A stretch of DNA of 64,000 nucleotides, taken from positions 1,798,001-1,862,000 of the forward strand of contig NZ_HF545616.1 of NCBI RefSeq assembly GCF_000723465.1, in the 5' to 3' direction. Origin of the DNA: Ruminococcus bicirculans (ex Wegman et al. 2014) (GTDB lineage Bacteria; Bacillota; Clostridia; Oscillospirales; Ruminococcaceae). How positions within the stretch are numbered: position 1 is the stretch's first letter; each line of letters starts with the position of its first letter. Positions 18,630-27,283 of the stretch are shown one piece after another. A program made the translations under genes and the position numbers. The notes beneath the pieces were generated by a model. It saw only the letters and a program-made list of their open reading frames with translations. It did no database searches and was not told the DNA's origin.

Positions 18630-18658
18630 TTGACTAAATTTAAACTTTTTGTTATCAT
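18630..18658 (+). promoter_or_regulatory. Sigma-A-type promoter of sugar-binding lipoprotein
   Basis: TTGACT and TATCAT are separated by 17 bases. The leader to the start codon would be about 110 bases. No other gene is seen in the 18456-18776 gap. Confidence 0.5.
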
Positions 18659-18776
18659 TAGTAAGGACGAAAAATAAGCGTTATGGCAAGCGTTGTCGGG
18701 TAACAATGCTTGTCGATCGTAACAGATGAACGTTTTGGGTAAGGAACATTCGTCTATTATCAAGGAGGTTACTATA

Positions 18777-20192
18777 ATGAAAATGGCAAAGAGAATTTTC
18801 GCTGCTGCTTGTGCGCTTTCACTGGCTTGCAGCATGGCTGCTTGCGGCAGCTCATCAAGTGACAGCTCATCTTCCAAGAAGGAAGCTAAGGCTATGACAG
18901 ATGATCAGAAGGAGCAGGTAAATGCACTTCAGGATAAGCTCCCTGACATCGAGCTTTCAAACAAGACTATCAAGTGGATGGCTCACTATGACATCAACCC
19001 TAGTGATGGTAAGTCAGAATCGCCTGCTATCTCACTTTTCCAGACTAAGTACGGTGGAAAGATCGAGTACGTTCAGACAACTTGGGATAACAGATATACT
19101 GATCTTGCTAAGGCAGTTATGGCTAACGACTCACCTGACTTCTTCCCTGTTGACGACATGGACGCATTCCCTAAGGGTGCTATCAAGGCCATGTTCGAGC
19201 CTATCGACGATGTAGTTGATTTCAGCTCAGACATCTGGTCATCATCACAGACACTTAACGATTCATTCGTATTCAACGGCAAGCACTATGTAGCTGCTAT
19301 CGACGTAAGACCACAGTATGTTTGTACATACAACACAAAGACAATATCAGACTTTGGCTATGACGATCCTGCTGAGCTTTACGCTAATGACGAGTGGACA
19401 TGGAGCAAGTTCACAGAGATGTGCCTTGACTTTGCAGACTCTGAAGCTGACAGATATGCTCTTGATGGTTACTGGTACGGCAAGGCTCTTAACGATACTT
19501 GCGGTTATCCACTTATCGGTCTTGAGGACGGCAAGCTTGTAAACAACATGGGCAAGGCTGAAGTTGGTACAGTTCAGGATCTTATGTACAACCTTGAGAA
19601 GAACAACGTTGTATTCGACAGATCAAGCAACAACTGGAAGACAAGAGGTGACGGAGCTAACGGTGAAGGTCTTGGTTCACAGCTCACACTGTTCATTCCT
19701 ATCGGCACATGGGCTCTCGAGGATACTCCTGAAAAGACTAAGACATTCGGAAGCGTCAAGGACGGCGAGGTTATGTTCGTTCCAATGCCAAGAATGGACG
19801 ATTCTGACAAGTACTATGTATCTACAGGCGTAAACGGCTATCTCCTCTGCAAGAACGCTCCAAACCCAGACGGCTTCAATGCGTTCGTAAACTGCTGCAA
19901 GGTTGCAAACTCTGAGGTACAGAACATCACAGAAGAACAGCTCAAGAACGACTACGGCTGGACAGACGATATGATCGAGATGCGTAAGACAATTTACGAT
20001 CTGGCTAGACAGAATCCTGTATTTGACTTCCAGGACGGCGTATCTGCTGAGCTTTCAACACTTATGCAGACAGTAAACCAGGCTACAATGGTAACAGGCG
20101 GCGGAGCTACCACATGGACAGAGTGCGTTGCTGAGAACCAGAAGGCTGTTGATTACATCATCAAGGAAGCAAACGCTAACGTTGCTGAATAA
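18777..20192 (+). CDS. Family 1 extracellular solute-binding lipoprotein (sugar ABC type)
   Basis: A 471-residue lipoprotein (signal MKMAKRIFAAACALSLAC, lipobox MAAC) with a Ser/Lys linker and a large binding domain of the sugar/oligosaccharide type (KTIKWMAHYDINP at the start, DFFPVDDMDAFP, GWTDDMIEMRK near the end). AAGGAGG lies nine bases before the start. Codon choice is strongly biased (AAG, GCT, AAC, GTT prevail), unlike its neighbours, which suggests high expression. No permease or ATPase gene adjoins, so it must work with a transporter encoded elsewhere. The ligand is unknown; the shared operator type with the mannanase hints at manno-oligosaccharides. Confidence 0.85.
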   Translation: MKMAKRIFAAACALSLACSMAACGSSSSDSSSSKKEAKAMTDDQKEQVNALQDKLPDIELSNKTIKWMAHYDINPSDGKSESPAISLFQTKYGGKIEYVQTTWDNRYTDLAKAVMANDSPDFFPVDDMDAFPKGAIKAMFEPIDDVVDFSSDIWSSSQTLNDSFVFNGKHYVAAIDVRPQYVCTYNTKTISDFGYDDPAELYANDEWTWSKFTEMCLDFADSEADRYALDGYWYGKALNDTCGYPLIGLEDGKLVNNMGKAEVGTVQDLMYNLEKNNVVFDRSSNNWKTRGDGANGEGLGSQLTLFIPIGTWALEDTPEKTKTFGSVKDGEVMFVPMPRMDDSDKYYVSTGVNGYLLCKNAPNPDGFNAFVNCCKVANSEVQNITEEQLKNDYGWTDDMIEMRKTIYDLARQNPVFDFQDGVSAELSTLMQTVNQATMVTGGGATTWTECVAENQKAVDYIIKEANANVAE

Positions 20193-20204
20193 TTCAGTAT
20201 TTTC

Positions 20205-20235
20205 AAGCGGGACGTTCATTCGTCCCGCTTTTTTA
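20205..20235 (+). terminator. Terminator of solute-binding gene
   Basis: A 10-bp perfect stem (AAGCGGGACG / CGTCCCGCTT) is followed by TTTTTA. Confidence 0.9.
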
Positions 20236-20406
20236 TTGCCTTTGTATTTGTCACGAATTTGTTAAATATATTTGTACGCAAAATGCACAATATAAAATAC
20301 ATAAATTTGTGCAAGAATTTTACGGATTTTTATGTACAAATCACAAAAAATATGCTATAATAAATACACGTTAAAAAGAATATATCAAAGAAGGGAGATA
20401 TGTTTT

Positions 20407-21036
20407 ATGAGATCGATTATTACTATCAGCCGTGAATTTGGCAGCGGAGGACGTGAAATAGGCAAGAAGCTTGCTGATGATCTGGGCATACCTTTCTATG
20501 ATAAAGAGCTTTTGGAAATGGCTTCAAAAGAGAGCGGTATATGTCAGGAGCTTTTTGTTAAGAATGATGAGTCCTATACCAACAGCTTTCTTTTCTCACT
20601 GGTCATGGGTAATTACCCTGTAAGTGCAGACGGCAGGATCAATCCTGATATGCCGCTGAATCACAAGATATTCTTGGCTCAGTTTGAAACTATCAAGAAC
20701 ATTGCAAAGAAGGGTCCTTGTGTTATTGTAGGACGTTGTGCTGACTATGTTCTGAAAAATGAGCCTAATATTATCGACTTCTTCATTTCCGGCAACACTG
20801 CCGAAAAGAAAAAGCGTATCCTTGAGAGATACGATATTGAAAAAAACAAAGCTGAGGACTTTATCCGCAAGACTGATAAGCGGAGAGCTTCATACTATAA
20901 TTATTACACCGACATGAAATGGGGCGAAGCAAAGAACTATGACCTTTGTATCAACTCGTCCAAAACAGGCGTTGACGGTGCTATCAAGCTTATGAAGGCT
21001 TATATCGAAATAAAAGAAGCCAACGCTGATAAATAG
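20407..21036 (+). CDS. Cytidylate-kinase-like family protein, first copy
   Basis: A 209-residue P-loop protein of the cytidylate kinase-like family (Cytidylate_kin2): ITISREFGSGGREIGKKLA at the N-terminus, IPFYDKELL, VIVGRCADYVL in the middle and the lid-like KTDKRRASYYNYYTDMKWG. True substrates of this family are not established. The start at 20407 has GGGAGAT upstream. A second copy follows 215 bases downstream, behind its own promoter. Confidence 0.88.
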   Translation: MRSIITISREFGSGGREIGKKLADDLGIPFYDKELLEMASKESGICQELFVKNDESYTNSFLFSLVMGNYPVSADGRINPDMPLNHKIFLAQFETIKNIAKKGPCVIVGRCADYVLKNEPNIIDFFISGNTAEKKKRILERYDIEKNKAEDFIRKTDKRRASYYNYYTDMKWGEAKNYDLCINSSKTGVDGAIKLMKAYIEIKEANADK

Positions 21037-21077
21037 GAATTTTTCGTTTTAATTCATTTTACTTTCCTTACTACGAA

Positions 21078-21106
21078 AGAGGGCTGACCATAGGGTCGGT
21101 CCTTTT
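21078..21106 (+). terminator. Terminator between the two kinase-like genes
   Basis: The stem GGGCTGACC / GGTCGGTCC (with G-T pairs) is followed by TTTTCC. Confidence 0.6.
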
Positions 21107-21162
21107 CCGTTTTATGAGAAGTTTTATTACTCTAGCTTAAACAAAGTGTAACCAATATGTTA

Positions 21163-21191
21163 TTGACAATAACAAGCAAATATATTATACT
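21163..21191 (+). promoter_or_regulatory. Sigma-A-type promoter of second kinase-like gene
   Basis: A consensus TTGACA is followed after 17 bases by TATACT, about 60 bases before the start codon. Confidence 0.75.
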
Positions 21192-21251
21192 GTATAAAAG
21201 GGCAGAAGTCCGTTAAAAAAATAAAAAATACTGCAAAAGGAGAAACAGAAA

Positions 21252-21854
21252 ATGGCTGAAATAAAAGTTATCACTATCGGCAGACATTATTGCGCAGGCG
21301 GTTCGACTATCGGTAAGCTTGTGGCTGAAAAGCTTGGTATCCCATGCTATGACAGAGAGATAATCGACATGGCGGCACAAAAAAGCGGCATTGCAATGAG
21401 CGAAATACAAAAATACGAGGAAGCCGCTCTGAGCATTCTCAAAACACCTATAAATCTGTTTTCAAAGGAGAAAGAGTATCCTATAACAGAGAAGATATTC
21501 GCCGCTGAAACAGAGGTAATAATGGAGCTTGTTTCAAAGGGAAACTGCGTTATCGTGGGCAGATGTGCAGATTTTATACTGAAAAACAAAGTCAAGACGC
21601 TGAATGTCTTCATTAATGCAAGCTTTGAGAAGCGTCAGGAGTGCGCAATTGAGAAGCACAACATCTCCGAGGACGAGGTAGAAGCAAGGCTCAAAAAGTA
21701 TGACAAAAAACGTGCCGACTATTACAACTCCAACACCAACAAAAAGTGGGGAGATATTTCAAGCTATGATATGTGCCTTGACAGCGGCAGGCTTGGCTAC
21801 GAAATGTGCGCCGAGATAATTGCTGACACTGTGAAGCTTTCAAGGGAGAAATAG
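21252..21854 (+). CDS. Cytidylate-kinase-like family protein, second copy
   Basis: A 200-residue paralogue of the preceding kinase-like protein: ITIGRHYCAGGSTIGKLVA, IPCYDREIIDMAA, VIVGRCADFIL and KKRADYYNSNTNKKWGD align block by block. The P-loop differs (CAGGSTIGK versus GSGGREIGK). AAAAGGAG lies upstream of the ATG. The two copies have diverged in the region between P-loop and VGRCAD, so they may act on different substrates. It is followed closely by ybaK. Confidence 0.87.
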   Translation: MAEIKVITIGRHYCAGGSTIGKLVAEKLGIPCYDREIIDMAAQKSGIAMSEIQKYEEAALSILKTPINLFSKEKEYPITEKIFAAETEVIMELVSKGNCVIVGRCADFILKNKVKTLNVFINASFEKRQECAIEKHNISEDEVEARLKKYDKKRADYYNSNTNKKWGDISSYDMCLDSGRLGYEMCAEIIADTVKLSREK

Positions 21855-21883
21855 GGGCAATATTTTATTGGGAGCGATAAAAA

Positions 21884-22372
21884 ATGTCAAAGGATAAGGA
21901 AGTCAAGACTAACGCCATGCGTATTCTTGACAGAAATAAGGTAAAATACAAGGTCAACACATACGAGTGCGACGAGTTTATCGACGGCATACACATTGCA
22001 GATATGCTCGGTCAGCCATATGAAAGCTCGTTCAAGACACTTGTGACAGTGGGTAAAAGCGGAAATTACTATGTTTTCGCTATCCCTATCGCAGAGGAGC
22101 TTGACATGAAAAAGGCGGCAAAGTCTGTGGGCGAAAAGTCGGTGGAGATGCTCCATGTGAAGGATATAAACTCTGTTACGGGCTACATTCGTGGTGGCTG
22201 TACACCCCTTGGCATGAAAAAACAGTACATGACTGTAGTTGACAGCTCTGCAGAGCAGTTTGAGGAGATAATCATAAGCGGCGGACGTATCGGGTCGCAG
22301 ATAATGCTTTCTCCGAAAGACCTTATCAAGGTCACAAGGGGTAAATTCGAGAGCATAACAATGAGTGAATAA
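21884..22372 (+). CDS. ybaK: Cys-tRNA(Pro)/Cys-tRNA(Cys) deacylase YbaK
   Basis: A 162-residue YbaK/EbsC protein. Diagnostic segments are SSFKTLVTVGKSGNYYVFAIP, KKAAKSVGEKSVEML and GYIRGGCTPLGMKKQ. It hydrolyses Cys mischarged onto tRNA(Pro) in trans to prolyl-tRNA synthetase. It starts 29 bases after the kinase-like gene, so the two are probably co-transcribed, and a strong terminator follows. Confidence 0.93.
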   Translation: MSKDKEVKTNAMRILDRNKVKYKVNTYECDEFIDGIHIADMLGQPYESSFKTLVTVGKSGNYYVFAIPIAEELDMKKAAKSVGEKSVEMLHVKDINSVTGYIRGGCTPLGMKKQYMTVVDSSAEQFEEIIISGGRIGSQIMLSPKDLIKVTRGKFESITMSE

Positions 22373-22373
22373 A

Positions 22374-22404
22374 CAAAAAAAGAGAGCCGCTTGGCTCTCT
22401 TTTA
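22374..22404. terminator. Bidirectional terminator between ybaK and ClC genes
   Basis: An 8-bp stem AGAGAGCC / GGCTCTCT with a GCTT loop has A7 before and T4 after it, and lies between convergent genes. Confidence 0.85.
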
Positions 22405-23676
22405 TTTTGCATTTATGTTGATATATTCGGGCTTTGTCTTTGAGTACATTATTTTCTGGCTGGAATAAAGTCCGTAATAGCCCGAAAGCATATAGCTTAC
22501 TCCGCAGGCAACCGCAAAAAGCACAAGCCCACTTCCGCCGAAAAGCTCATAGCTGAGAAGTATGGAAGCCACAGGGCAGTTCACAACGCCACAGAAAAGT
22601 GCCACAAGACCTATAGCCGCACCGAATGATGGGTCAAGCCCCAAAAAGCCTGCGGCTGTACAGCCGAAAGTTGCTCCGATAAAGAAGGTCGGGACTATCT
22701 CACCGCCCTTGAAGCCTGTATTTATAGTTATGGCGGTGAAAAGCATTTTCAGGGCAAAGGCTTCTGGGTGCGCCTTGCCTTTCTCTAAAGCCGCAACGAT
22801 AACGTCTACGCCTGCTCCGTTGTAATCCCTTGTACCTACAAGCAAAGTCAATGCAATGATCACAACGCCACCTACACCTATCCTGAGATAGGTGTTAGGC
22901 AGATACATCTGAAATCTTGAATGTGAAAACTCCATTACCATGCAAAGGAGTATGGATATCACCGCACAAAGAGCCGCAAGCGCCGCTATCTGGGTCACAG
23001 ACACAAGGGAAAGCCTTGGTATGCCTGTTATGTTGAACTTTGTTGGCGCAAGCCCTGCCAACAGCGATATTTTATATGCGATAAGAGAGGAAGCTATGCA
23101 AGGCACAAGACCCACATAGTATATAACGCCCACGCTTATTACTTCCATAGCAAAAAAAGTCGCAGTCAAAGGCGTGCCGAAAAGTGCGGCAAACACTGCA
23201 CTCATTCCGCACATTATCACAAGGCTGGAATCTTTTTCGTCAAGCTTTAAAAGCTCGCCTGCCTTTGCGCCAATGCTTCCGCCAAGCTGCAAAGCCGCAC
23301 CCTCACGTCCTGCCGAACCGCCCGTAAGGTGGGTGAGTACGGTGCCTAGAAAGATGAGAGGCGCCATAAGCAGCGGCACTTTGATGTTTCCACGAACAGA
23401 ACTGATGATAAGATTTGTACCGGTCTCCTCGTTCACCTTGCAGACACGATAGCTGAAAATGATAAACAGACCTGCCAACGGCATGAGATACAATGTCCAG
23501 CTATGACACTCACGGAAGCCTGTGGCAAAGTTTACCGCCATATGGAACAGCGAGCCGACTATTCCCCCTATTACACCCACTGCGCAGGCGATAAAGACCC
23601 ACTTTGCAAAGGCTATGGAGAATTTTTTCACCGTCCGCATTTTGCTTTTTATAAACTCACTGCTTATTTTTCTCAC
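22402..23676 (-). CDS. ClC-family anion channel or antiporter
   Basis: A 424-residue membrane protein with about eleven hydrophobic segments. The glutamate-gate motif reads AGREGAALQLG and the late motif is KGGEIVPTFFIGA; the first selectivity motif GSGIP of classic chloride antiporters is not seen (IGGIVGSLFH stands at that place). This may point to a different anion such as fluoride, but no fluoride riboswitch is visible upstream. The start is uncertain: a GTG at 23676 lies very close to its AAGGGG, and an ATG 12 codons in has no clear site. It has no C-terminal CBS domains. Confidence 0.83.
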   Translation of the reverse strand: MRKISSEFIKSKMRTVKKFSIAFAKWVFIACAVGVIGGIVGSLFHMAVNFATGFRECHSWTLYLMPLAGLFIIFSYRVCKVNEETGTNLIISSVRGNIKVPLLMAPLIFLGTVLTHLTGGSAGREGAALQLGGSIGAKAGELLKLDEKDSSLVIMCGMSAVFAALFGTPLTATFFAMEVISVGVIYYVGLVPCIASSLIAYKISLLAGLAPTKFNITGIPRLSLVSVTQIAALAALCAVISILLCMVMEFSHSRFQMYLPNTYLRIGVGGVVIIALTLLVGTRDYNGAGVDVIVAALEKGKAHPEAFALKMLFTAITINTGFKGGEIVPTFFIGATFGCTAAGFLGLDPSFGAAIGLVALFCGVVNCPVASILLSYELFGGSGLVLFAVACGVSYMLSGYYGLYSSQKIMYSKTKPEYININAK

Positions 23677-23687
23677 CCCTTTTTACA

Positions 23688-23716
23688 GAAAAACAACGGG
23701 CGACATATGCCGCCCG
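23688..23716 (-). terminator. Terminator of ilvA-ridA operon
   Basis: The hairpin CGGGCG / CGCCCG is followed on the minus strand by GTTGTTTTT. Confidence 0.65.
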
Positions 23717-23745
23717 AAATACTTGAAATACAGCCCCACAATAAT

Positions 23746-23791
23746 GGGACGTCGCATTTCTGTGAAACAGAAATTCAGCCGTTCCACTACA
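23746..23791 (+). repeat. 46-bp palindromic repeat, copy 2
   Basis: Differs from copy 1 at two positions only. It lies 15 bases downstream of the ridA stop, inside the ilvA-ridA transcript. Confidence 0.85.
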
Positions 23792-23806
23792 AGATAATAT
23801 GCTAAA

Positions 23807-24181
23807 TTATACCTCAGCGATTACCTCTACCTCAACGAGAACGTCCTTTGGAAGCTCTTTTGCGGCAACGCATGAACGTGCAGGCTTTGATGTAAAATAC
23901 TCGCCGTAAACTCCGTTAAATGCACCGAAATCTGACATATTCTTAAGGAAGCATACTGTCTTTACAGCCTTGCCGATAGATGTTCCTGCGGCTTCAAGAA
24001 CGTTTGTGAGGTTCTTGCAAACCTGATGTGTCTGCTCCTCGATAGTTGTTGCCTCAACGTTGCCTGTTGCAGGATTGATTGCTATCTGACCTGATGTGAA
24101 AACAAGGTTTCCTACCTTCATTGCCTGTGAATATGGACCGATCGCGTCCGGTGCGTTCTTTGTGTAAACAACTTCTGCCAT
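23807..24181 (-). CDS. ridA: RidA-family enamine/imine deaminase
   Basis: A 124-residue YjgF/YER057c/UK114 protein with IGPYSQAMKVGNLVFTSGQI, the conserved Arg in KPARSCVAAKELP and VEVEVIAEV at the end. RidA hydrolyses reactive enamine/imine intermediates, notably the product released by threonine dehydratase, to 2-ketobutyrate. It lies directly downstream of ilvA (23-base gap), so enzyme and detoxifier are made together from the T-box-controlled transcript. Confidence 0.95.
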   Translation of the reverse strand: MAEVVYTKNAPDAIGPYSQAMKVGNLVFTSGQIAINPATGNVEATTIEEQTHQVCKNLTNVLEAAGTSIGKAVKTVCFLKNMSDFGAFNGVYGEYFTSKPARSCVAAKELPKDVLVEVEVIAEV

Positions 24182-24204
24182 TTTTATCTACTCCTGTCTT
24201 AAAA

Positions 24205-25407
24205 TTACTTATTGACTATCTTAAAGCCTGCGGCTGTAAGAGCCTGTCTTATCTCTCTGATATGATCAAAGTTTCTTGTTTCAAGAACAAGTCTGAGCAG
24301 GCAGTCTGTGATATCGCTGTCCTCGCTTGCTCTCTCGTGGTGAACAGAAACAACGTTTCCGCCAAGCTTTGAAATTATCTCTGAAACATCTCTAAGCTGA
24401 CCAGGTCTGTCCTCAAGCTGGATAGTAAGAGTATCAGATCTGCCAGACTTGAGCAGACCTCTCTTGATAACTCTTGAAAGGATAGTTACGTCTATATTTC
24501 CGCCTGAAACAAGACATACAACCTTTTTGCCCTTGATGTCAGGTATCTTATTAAACATTACTGCGGCAACAGGTGTTGCGCCTGCGCCCTCTGAAACGAG
24601 CTTTTGCTTCTCGATAAGGTGGAGGATAGCTGATGATATCTCGTCGTCTGAAACTGTAACAACGCCGTCAACATACTTACTGCAATACTCAAAGGTATGC
24701 TCGCCAGGCTCTTTTACCTTGATTCCGTCTGCGATAGTGTGAACGCTTTCAAGGCACTCTATCTTGCCGTCTTTAAGTGAATTTACCATTGAAGGTGCGC
24801 CTTCAGCCTGAACGCCGTATACTCTAACGCTTGGCTTGAGCTGTTTTACAGTGAATGCAACACCTGAGATAAGTCCGCCGCCGCCAACAGGAACAACGAT
24901 AACGTCTGCGTCAGCCACCTGACTTAGTATCTCCAGACCGATAGTTCCCTGACCTGCGATAACATTTTCGTCATCGAACGGGTGAATAAATGTATAGCCG
25001 TTAGCGTCACGAAGCTCGATAGCCTTTGCATAAGCGTCATCATAAACGCCAGGCACAAGACATACCTCAGCGCCATAGCCCTTGGTTGCCTCTACCTTTG
25101 AGATAGGTGCGCCGTCAGGAAGACAGATGATAGACTTTATACCGTTCTTTGTTGCGGCGAGAGCAACGCCCTGTGCGTGGTTTCCTGCTGAGCAGGCGAT
25201 AACACCGTGTGACTTTTCCTCGTCTGAAAGCTGTGATATCTTATAATAAGCTCCTCTTACCTTGAAAGAACCTGTTACCTGAAGATTTTCTGTTTTCAGA
25301 TAAACGTCACAATCAGGGTTTACCTTTGGCGCATGGATACACGCTGTTGGTCTGATGACCTCTTTAAGCACGTTTGAAGCGTCAAAAACCTTATCCAATG
25401 TAAGCAT
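24205..25407 (-). CDS. ilvA: Threonine ammonia-lyase with ACT domain
   Basis: A 400-residue fold-type II PLP enzyme: PLP lysine in GSFKVRGAYYK, SAGNHAQGVA, phosphate loop VPVGGGGLISG, and a C-terminal ACT domain from about residue 325 (LTIQLEDRPGQLRDVSEII). It deaminates threonine to 2-ketobutyrate, the first step of isoleucine synthesis. The start at 25407 has AGAGGT upstream; the in-frame TTG three codons earlier is less likely. The T-box leader upstream supports a biosynthetic role rather than a catabolic one. Confidence 0.94.
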   Translation of the reverse strand: MLTLDKVFDASNVLKEVIRPTACIHAPKVNPDCDVYLKTENLQVTGSFKVRGAYYKISQLSDEEKSHGVIACSAGNHAQGVALAATKNGIKSIICLPDGAPISKVEATKGYGAEVCLVPGVYDDAYAKAIELRDANGYTFIHPFDDENVIAGQGTIGLEILSQVADADVIVVPVGGGGLISGVAFTVKQLKPSVRVYGVQAEGAPSMVNSLKDGKIECLESVHTIADGIKVKEPGEHTFEYCSKYVDGVVTVSDDEISSAILHLIEKQKLVSEGAGATPVAAVMFNKIPDIKGKKVVCLVSGGNIDVTILSRVIKRGLLKSGRSDTLTIQLEDRPGQLRDVSEIISKLGGNVVSVHHERASEDSDITDCLLRLVLETRNFDHIREIRQALTAAGFKIVNK

Positions 25408-25437
25408 AAAAAACAACCTCTTTTTTCTATGTAATAA

Positions 25438-25690
25438 AAAAAAGCCCTCGCCTGACTAGAGGCGAAGACATAATATCTCCGTGTTACCACTCTGATTGCA
25501 GACCATAAGCCTGCCACTCATATCTCTTTCTAACGGTGAGAAACCGTATCCGCTTAACACATCTGCTTAGGCGGATCAGCTCAGAGATGATCCTGACGGC
25601 GTTATCCCTGCGGACTTTCACCAAACGTCCGCTCTCTGCGAAGTATTCGCACCGTCACCTTTCTCGTCACAGCCTTTACGATATTCAATA
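25438..25690 (-). promoter_or_regulatory. T-box leader of ilvA-ridA operon
   Basis: On the minus strand, the Stem I signatures GAGAGCGGAC and GGTGAAAGTCCGC are followed by AGGATCATCTCTGAGC, where ATC (Ile) fits the specifier position. Then comes the T-box AGAGTGGTAACACGGAG (complement of 25477-25493) and a terminator CGCCT-ctagt-AGGCG with a long T run at 25438-25466. Uncharged tRNA would pair with the T-box and stop terminator formation. The Ile specifier matches the role of ilvA; it is read by position, not proven. Confidence 0.88.
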
Positions 25691-25763
25691 CAATCATTAT
25701 ATCACCATAAATATGAATTGTCAACAGCAATAAAATGAATTTTTCTCTAAGACATTATACAAA

Positions 25764-25797
25764 AAATAAAAACCCGCACGAGCGTGCAGGTTTTTAT
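25764..25797. terminator. Bidirectional terminator
   Basis: The stem AAACCCGCACG / TGCAGGTTT region has A runs on the left and TTTTT on the right. It probably ends the small minus-strand genes at 25940-26499. The bases from 25800 to 25939 show nothing I can name. Confidence 0.75.
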
Positions 25798-25939
25798 TCA
25801 TTAAGGAAGTATAGAAAAAATATATGAAGAAAACAATCATGAAGTCTTTTTAACTGTCGGTCTTTCCTTTCCGACTGTAATAATATTACCACTGCAATGT
25901 GATAGAATTATGTGCAAAGAGAGTGCATTTGCAAAAATA

Positions 25940-26245
25940 TCACCTTTTGTTTGCGTAATGCACAACGATATGACGAAGCTTCCCTGTGGTCATATCCCTG
26001 CCCTTTATATCCGCTCCGTTGTGGCTCATAAGCTCAGCGCAGACTATGCCGTCGGTACTGCACCTGAAAACCTCGTGTCCGTCACACACCACCACAAGCT
26101 TTTCACTATCAACAGATATTCCGCCTGTTCTTCCGATAACATTTTCCTCTGCGCCCTCACGCTCCACCACATAGGAAACTCGTTTCCCATGATAGCGTTC
26201 AAGCTCTTTCAAGGGCGTACCTTTATTTTTTCTGAAAAGTCCCAT
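25940..26245 (-). CDS. Unknown 101-residue protein
   Basis: A small soluble protein beginning MGLFRKNKGTPL, with a run of beta-like segments (KRVSYVVEREG, EKLVVVCDGHEVF). The start at 26245 has CAGGAG six bases upstream. Not recognised. It overlaps or abuts the preceding small gene (stop at 26260), so the two are one unit. Confidence 0.7.
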   Translation of the reverse strand: MGLFRKNKGTPLKELERYHGKRVSYVVEREGAEENVIGRTGGISVDSEKLVVVCDGHEVFRCSTDGIVCAELMSHNGADIKGRDMTTGKLRHIVVHYANKR

Positions 26246-26259
26246 TTTACGCTCCTGTA

Positions 26260-26499
26260 TCAATTATCTGCTATATTATTATCATTTCCTGCACAAAGCT
26301 GCCTTGCGGAGACGATAACGTCAAGCGACTCGCCCACCGACTGCAAAAAGGCTGACAGCAACCCAAGCTGGTCAACGCTCAAACCCTCGCCAAGATAATT
26401 TGCAAATGCCGCAGCCATTATATTAAGCTGCTGACCGCAGCACGATCCCCGGTTTTCCACTGATACCGCCCTTTCCTGCTCACAACGTTTCTCTGTCAT
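26260..26499 (-). CDS. Unknown 79-residue protein
   Basis: A small protein with a cysteine pair (GSCCGQQ) and a helical middle (LNIMAAAFANYLGEG ... LLSAFLQSVGESLDVI). No family recognised. It is the first gene of a two-gene minus-strand unit, divergent from the DUF421 gene 70 bases away. Confidence 0.6.
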   Translation of the reverse strand: MTEKRCEQERAVSVENRGSCCGQQLNIMAAAFANYLGEGLSVDQLGLLSAFLQSVGESLDVIVSARQLCAGNDNNIADN

Positions 26500-26572
26500 A
26501 ATATGCGTCAGAAGAATAATACGTTCGCATATGCAGATAATAAGGGCATATTCTGAAAGGGGTCAAACACCT

Positions 26573-27283
26573 ATGAACATCACTCACACCATACTTGCCA
26601 CAGTCGGCTCTATAATCGTTATGTTTGCCATATCAAAGCTTCTTGGCAACAAGCAGATATCACAGCTCACGCTTTTTGACTACATCAACGGCATCACCAT
26701 AGGCTCTATCGCCTCTGAAATGGCTGTTTCGCAGGAAATGGACGAGCTTATAGTGCCTGTTATCGCAATGGTGCTTTACGGACTGACAGGCTTTCTGTTG
26801 TCGGTGCTTACGATGAAGTCTATCCACTGCCGACATTTTCTTTCGGGCAAACCTATCCTGCTTATTGAAAAAGGCAAAATATATCCCGAAAACCTTAAGA
26901 CCGCCAAGCTTGATGTGAACGATCTGCTTTCAAGGGCAAGAACGTCAGGCTATTTCGACATCTCGAAGATATACTACGCTATTCTGGAAACCAACGGCAC
27001 TATCTCTTTCATGGAACGTGCCGCAGAAGCACCTCTCACTCCAAAAGACTTAGGATATGAGAAGCAGGACGAAAAGCTTTGCACCGACCTTATCCTTGAC
27101 GGCGTTATTATGGAGGACAACCTGAAATACGCAGGCAAGGAGATAAAATGGCTCACCAACGAAATAAAAAAGCAAGGCTGTTCATCACCTGACAAGGTCT
27201 TTCTCTGCATAGTTGACGGAAACGACAGGGTGACAGTGTTCCCGAAAACTCAGGAGAGCAACAAGAAGATCTACTTCGACTGA
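26573..27283 (+). CDS. DUF421 (YetF-like) membrane protein
   Basis: A 236-residue protein with about three N-terminal membrane segments and a cytoplasmic part carrying the family core: LLGNKQISQLTLFDYINGITIGS, CRHFLSGKPILLIEKGK and DLLSRARTSGYFDISKIYYAILETNG. YetF-like proteins are membrane proteins found in spore formers, with no settled function. The start at 26573 follows AAAGGGG. Its 3' end overlaps the convergent maf gene by 13 bases. Confidence 0.9.
   Translation: MNITHTILATVGSIIVMFAISKLLGNKQISQLTLFDYINGITIGSIASEMAVSQEMDELIVPVIAMVLYGLTGFLLSVLTMKSIHCRHFLSGKPILLIEKGKIYPENLKTAKLDVNDLLSRARTSGYFDISKIYYAILETNGTISFMERAAEAPLTPKDLGYEKQDEKLCTDLILDGVIMEDNLKYAGKEIKWLTNEIKKQGCSSPDKVFLCIVDGNDRVTVFPKTQESNKKIYFD

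Noticed and set aside
23677-23806. Possible fluoride riboswitch before the ClC gene
   Set aside because: None of the conserved crcB-motif blocks is present; the gap holds the 46-bp repeat and the ridA terminator.
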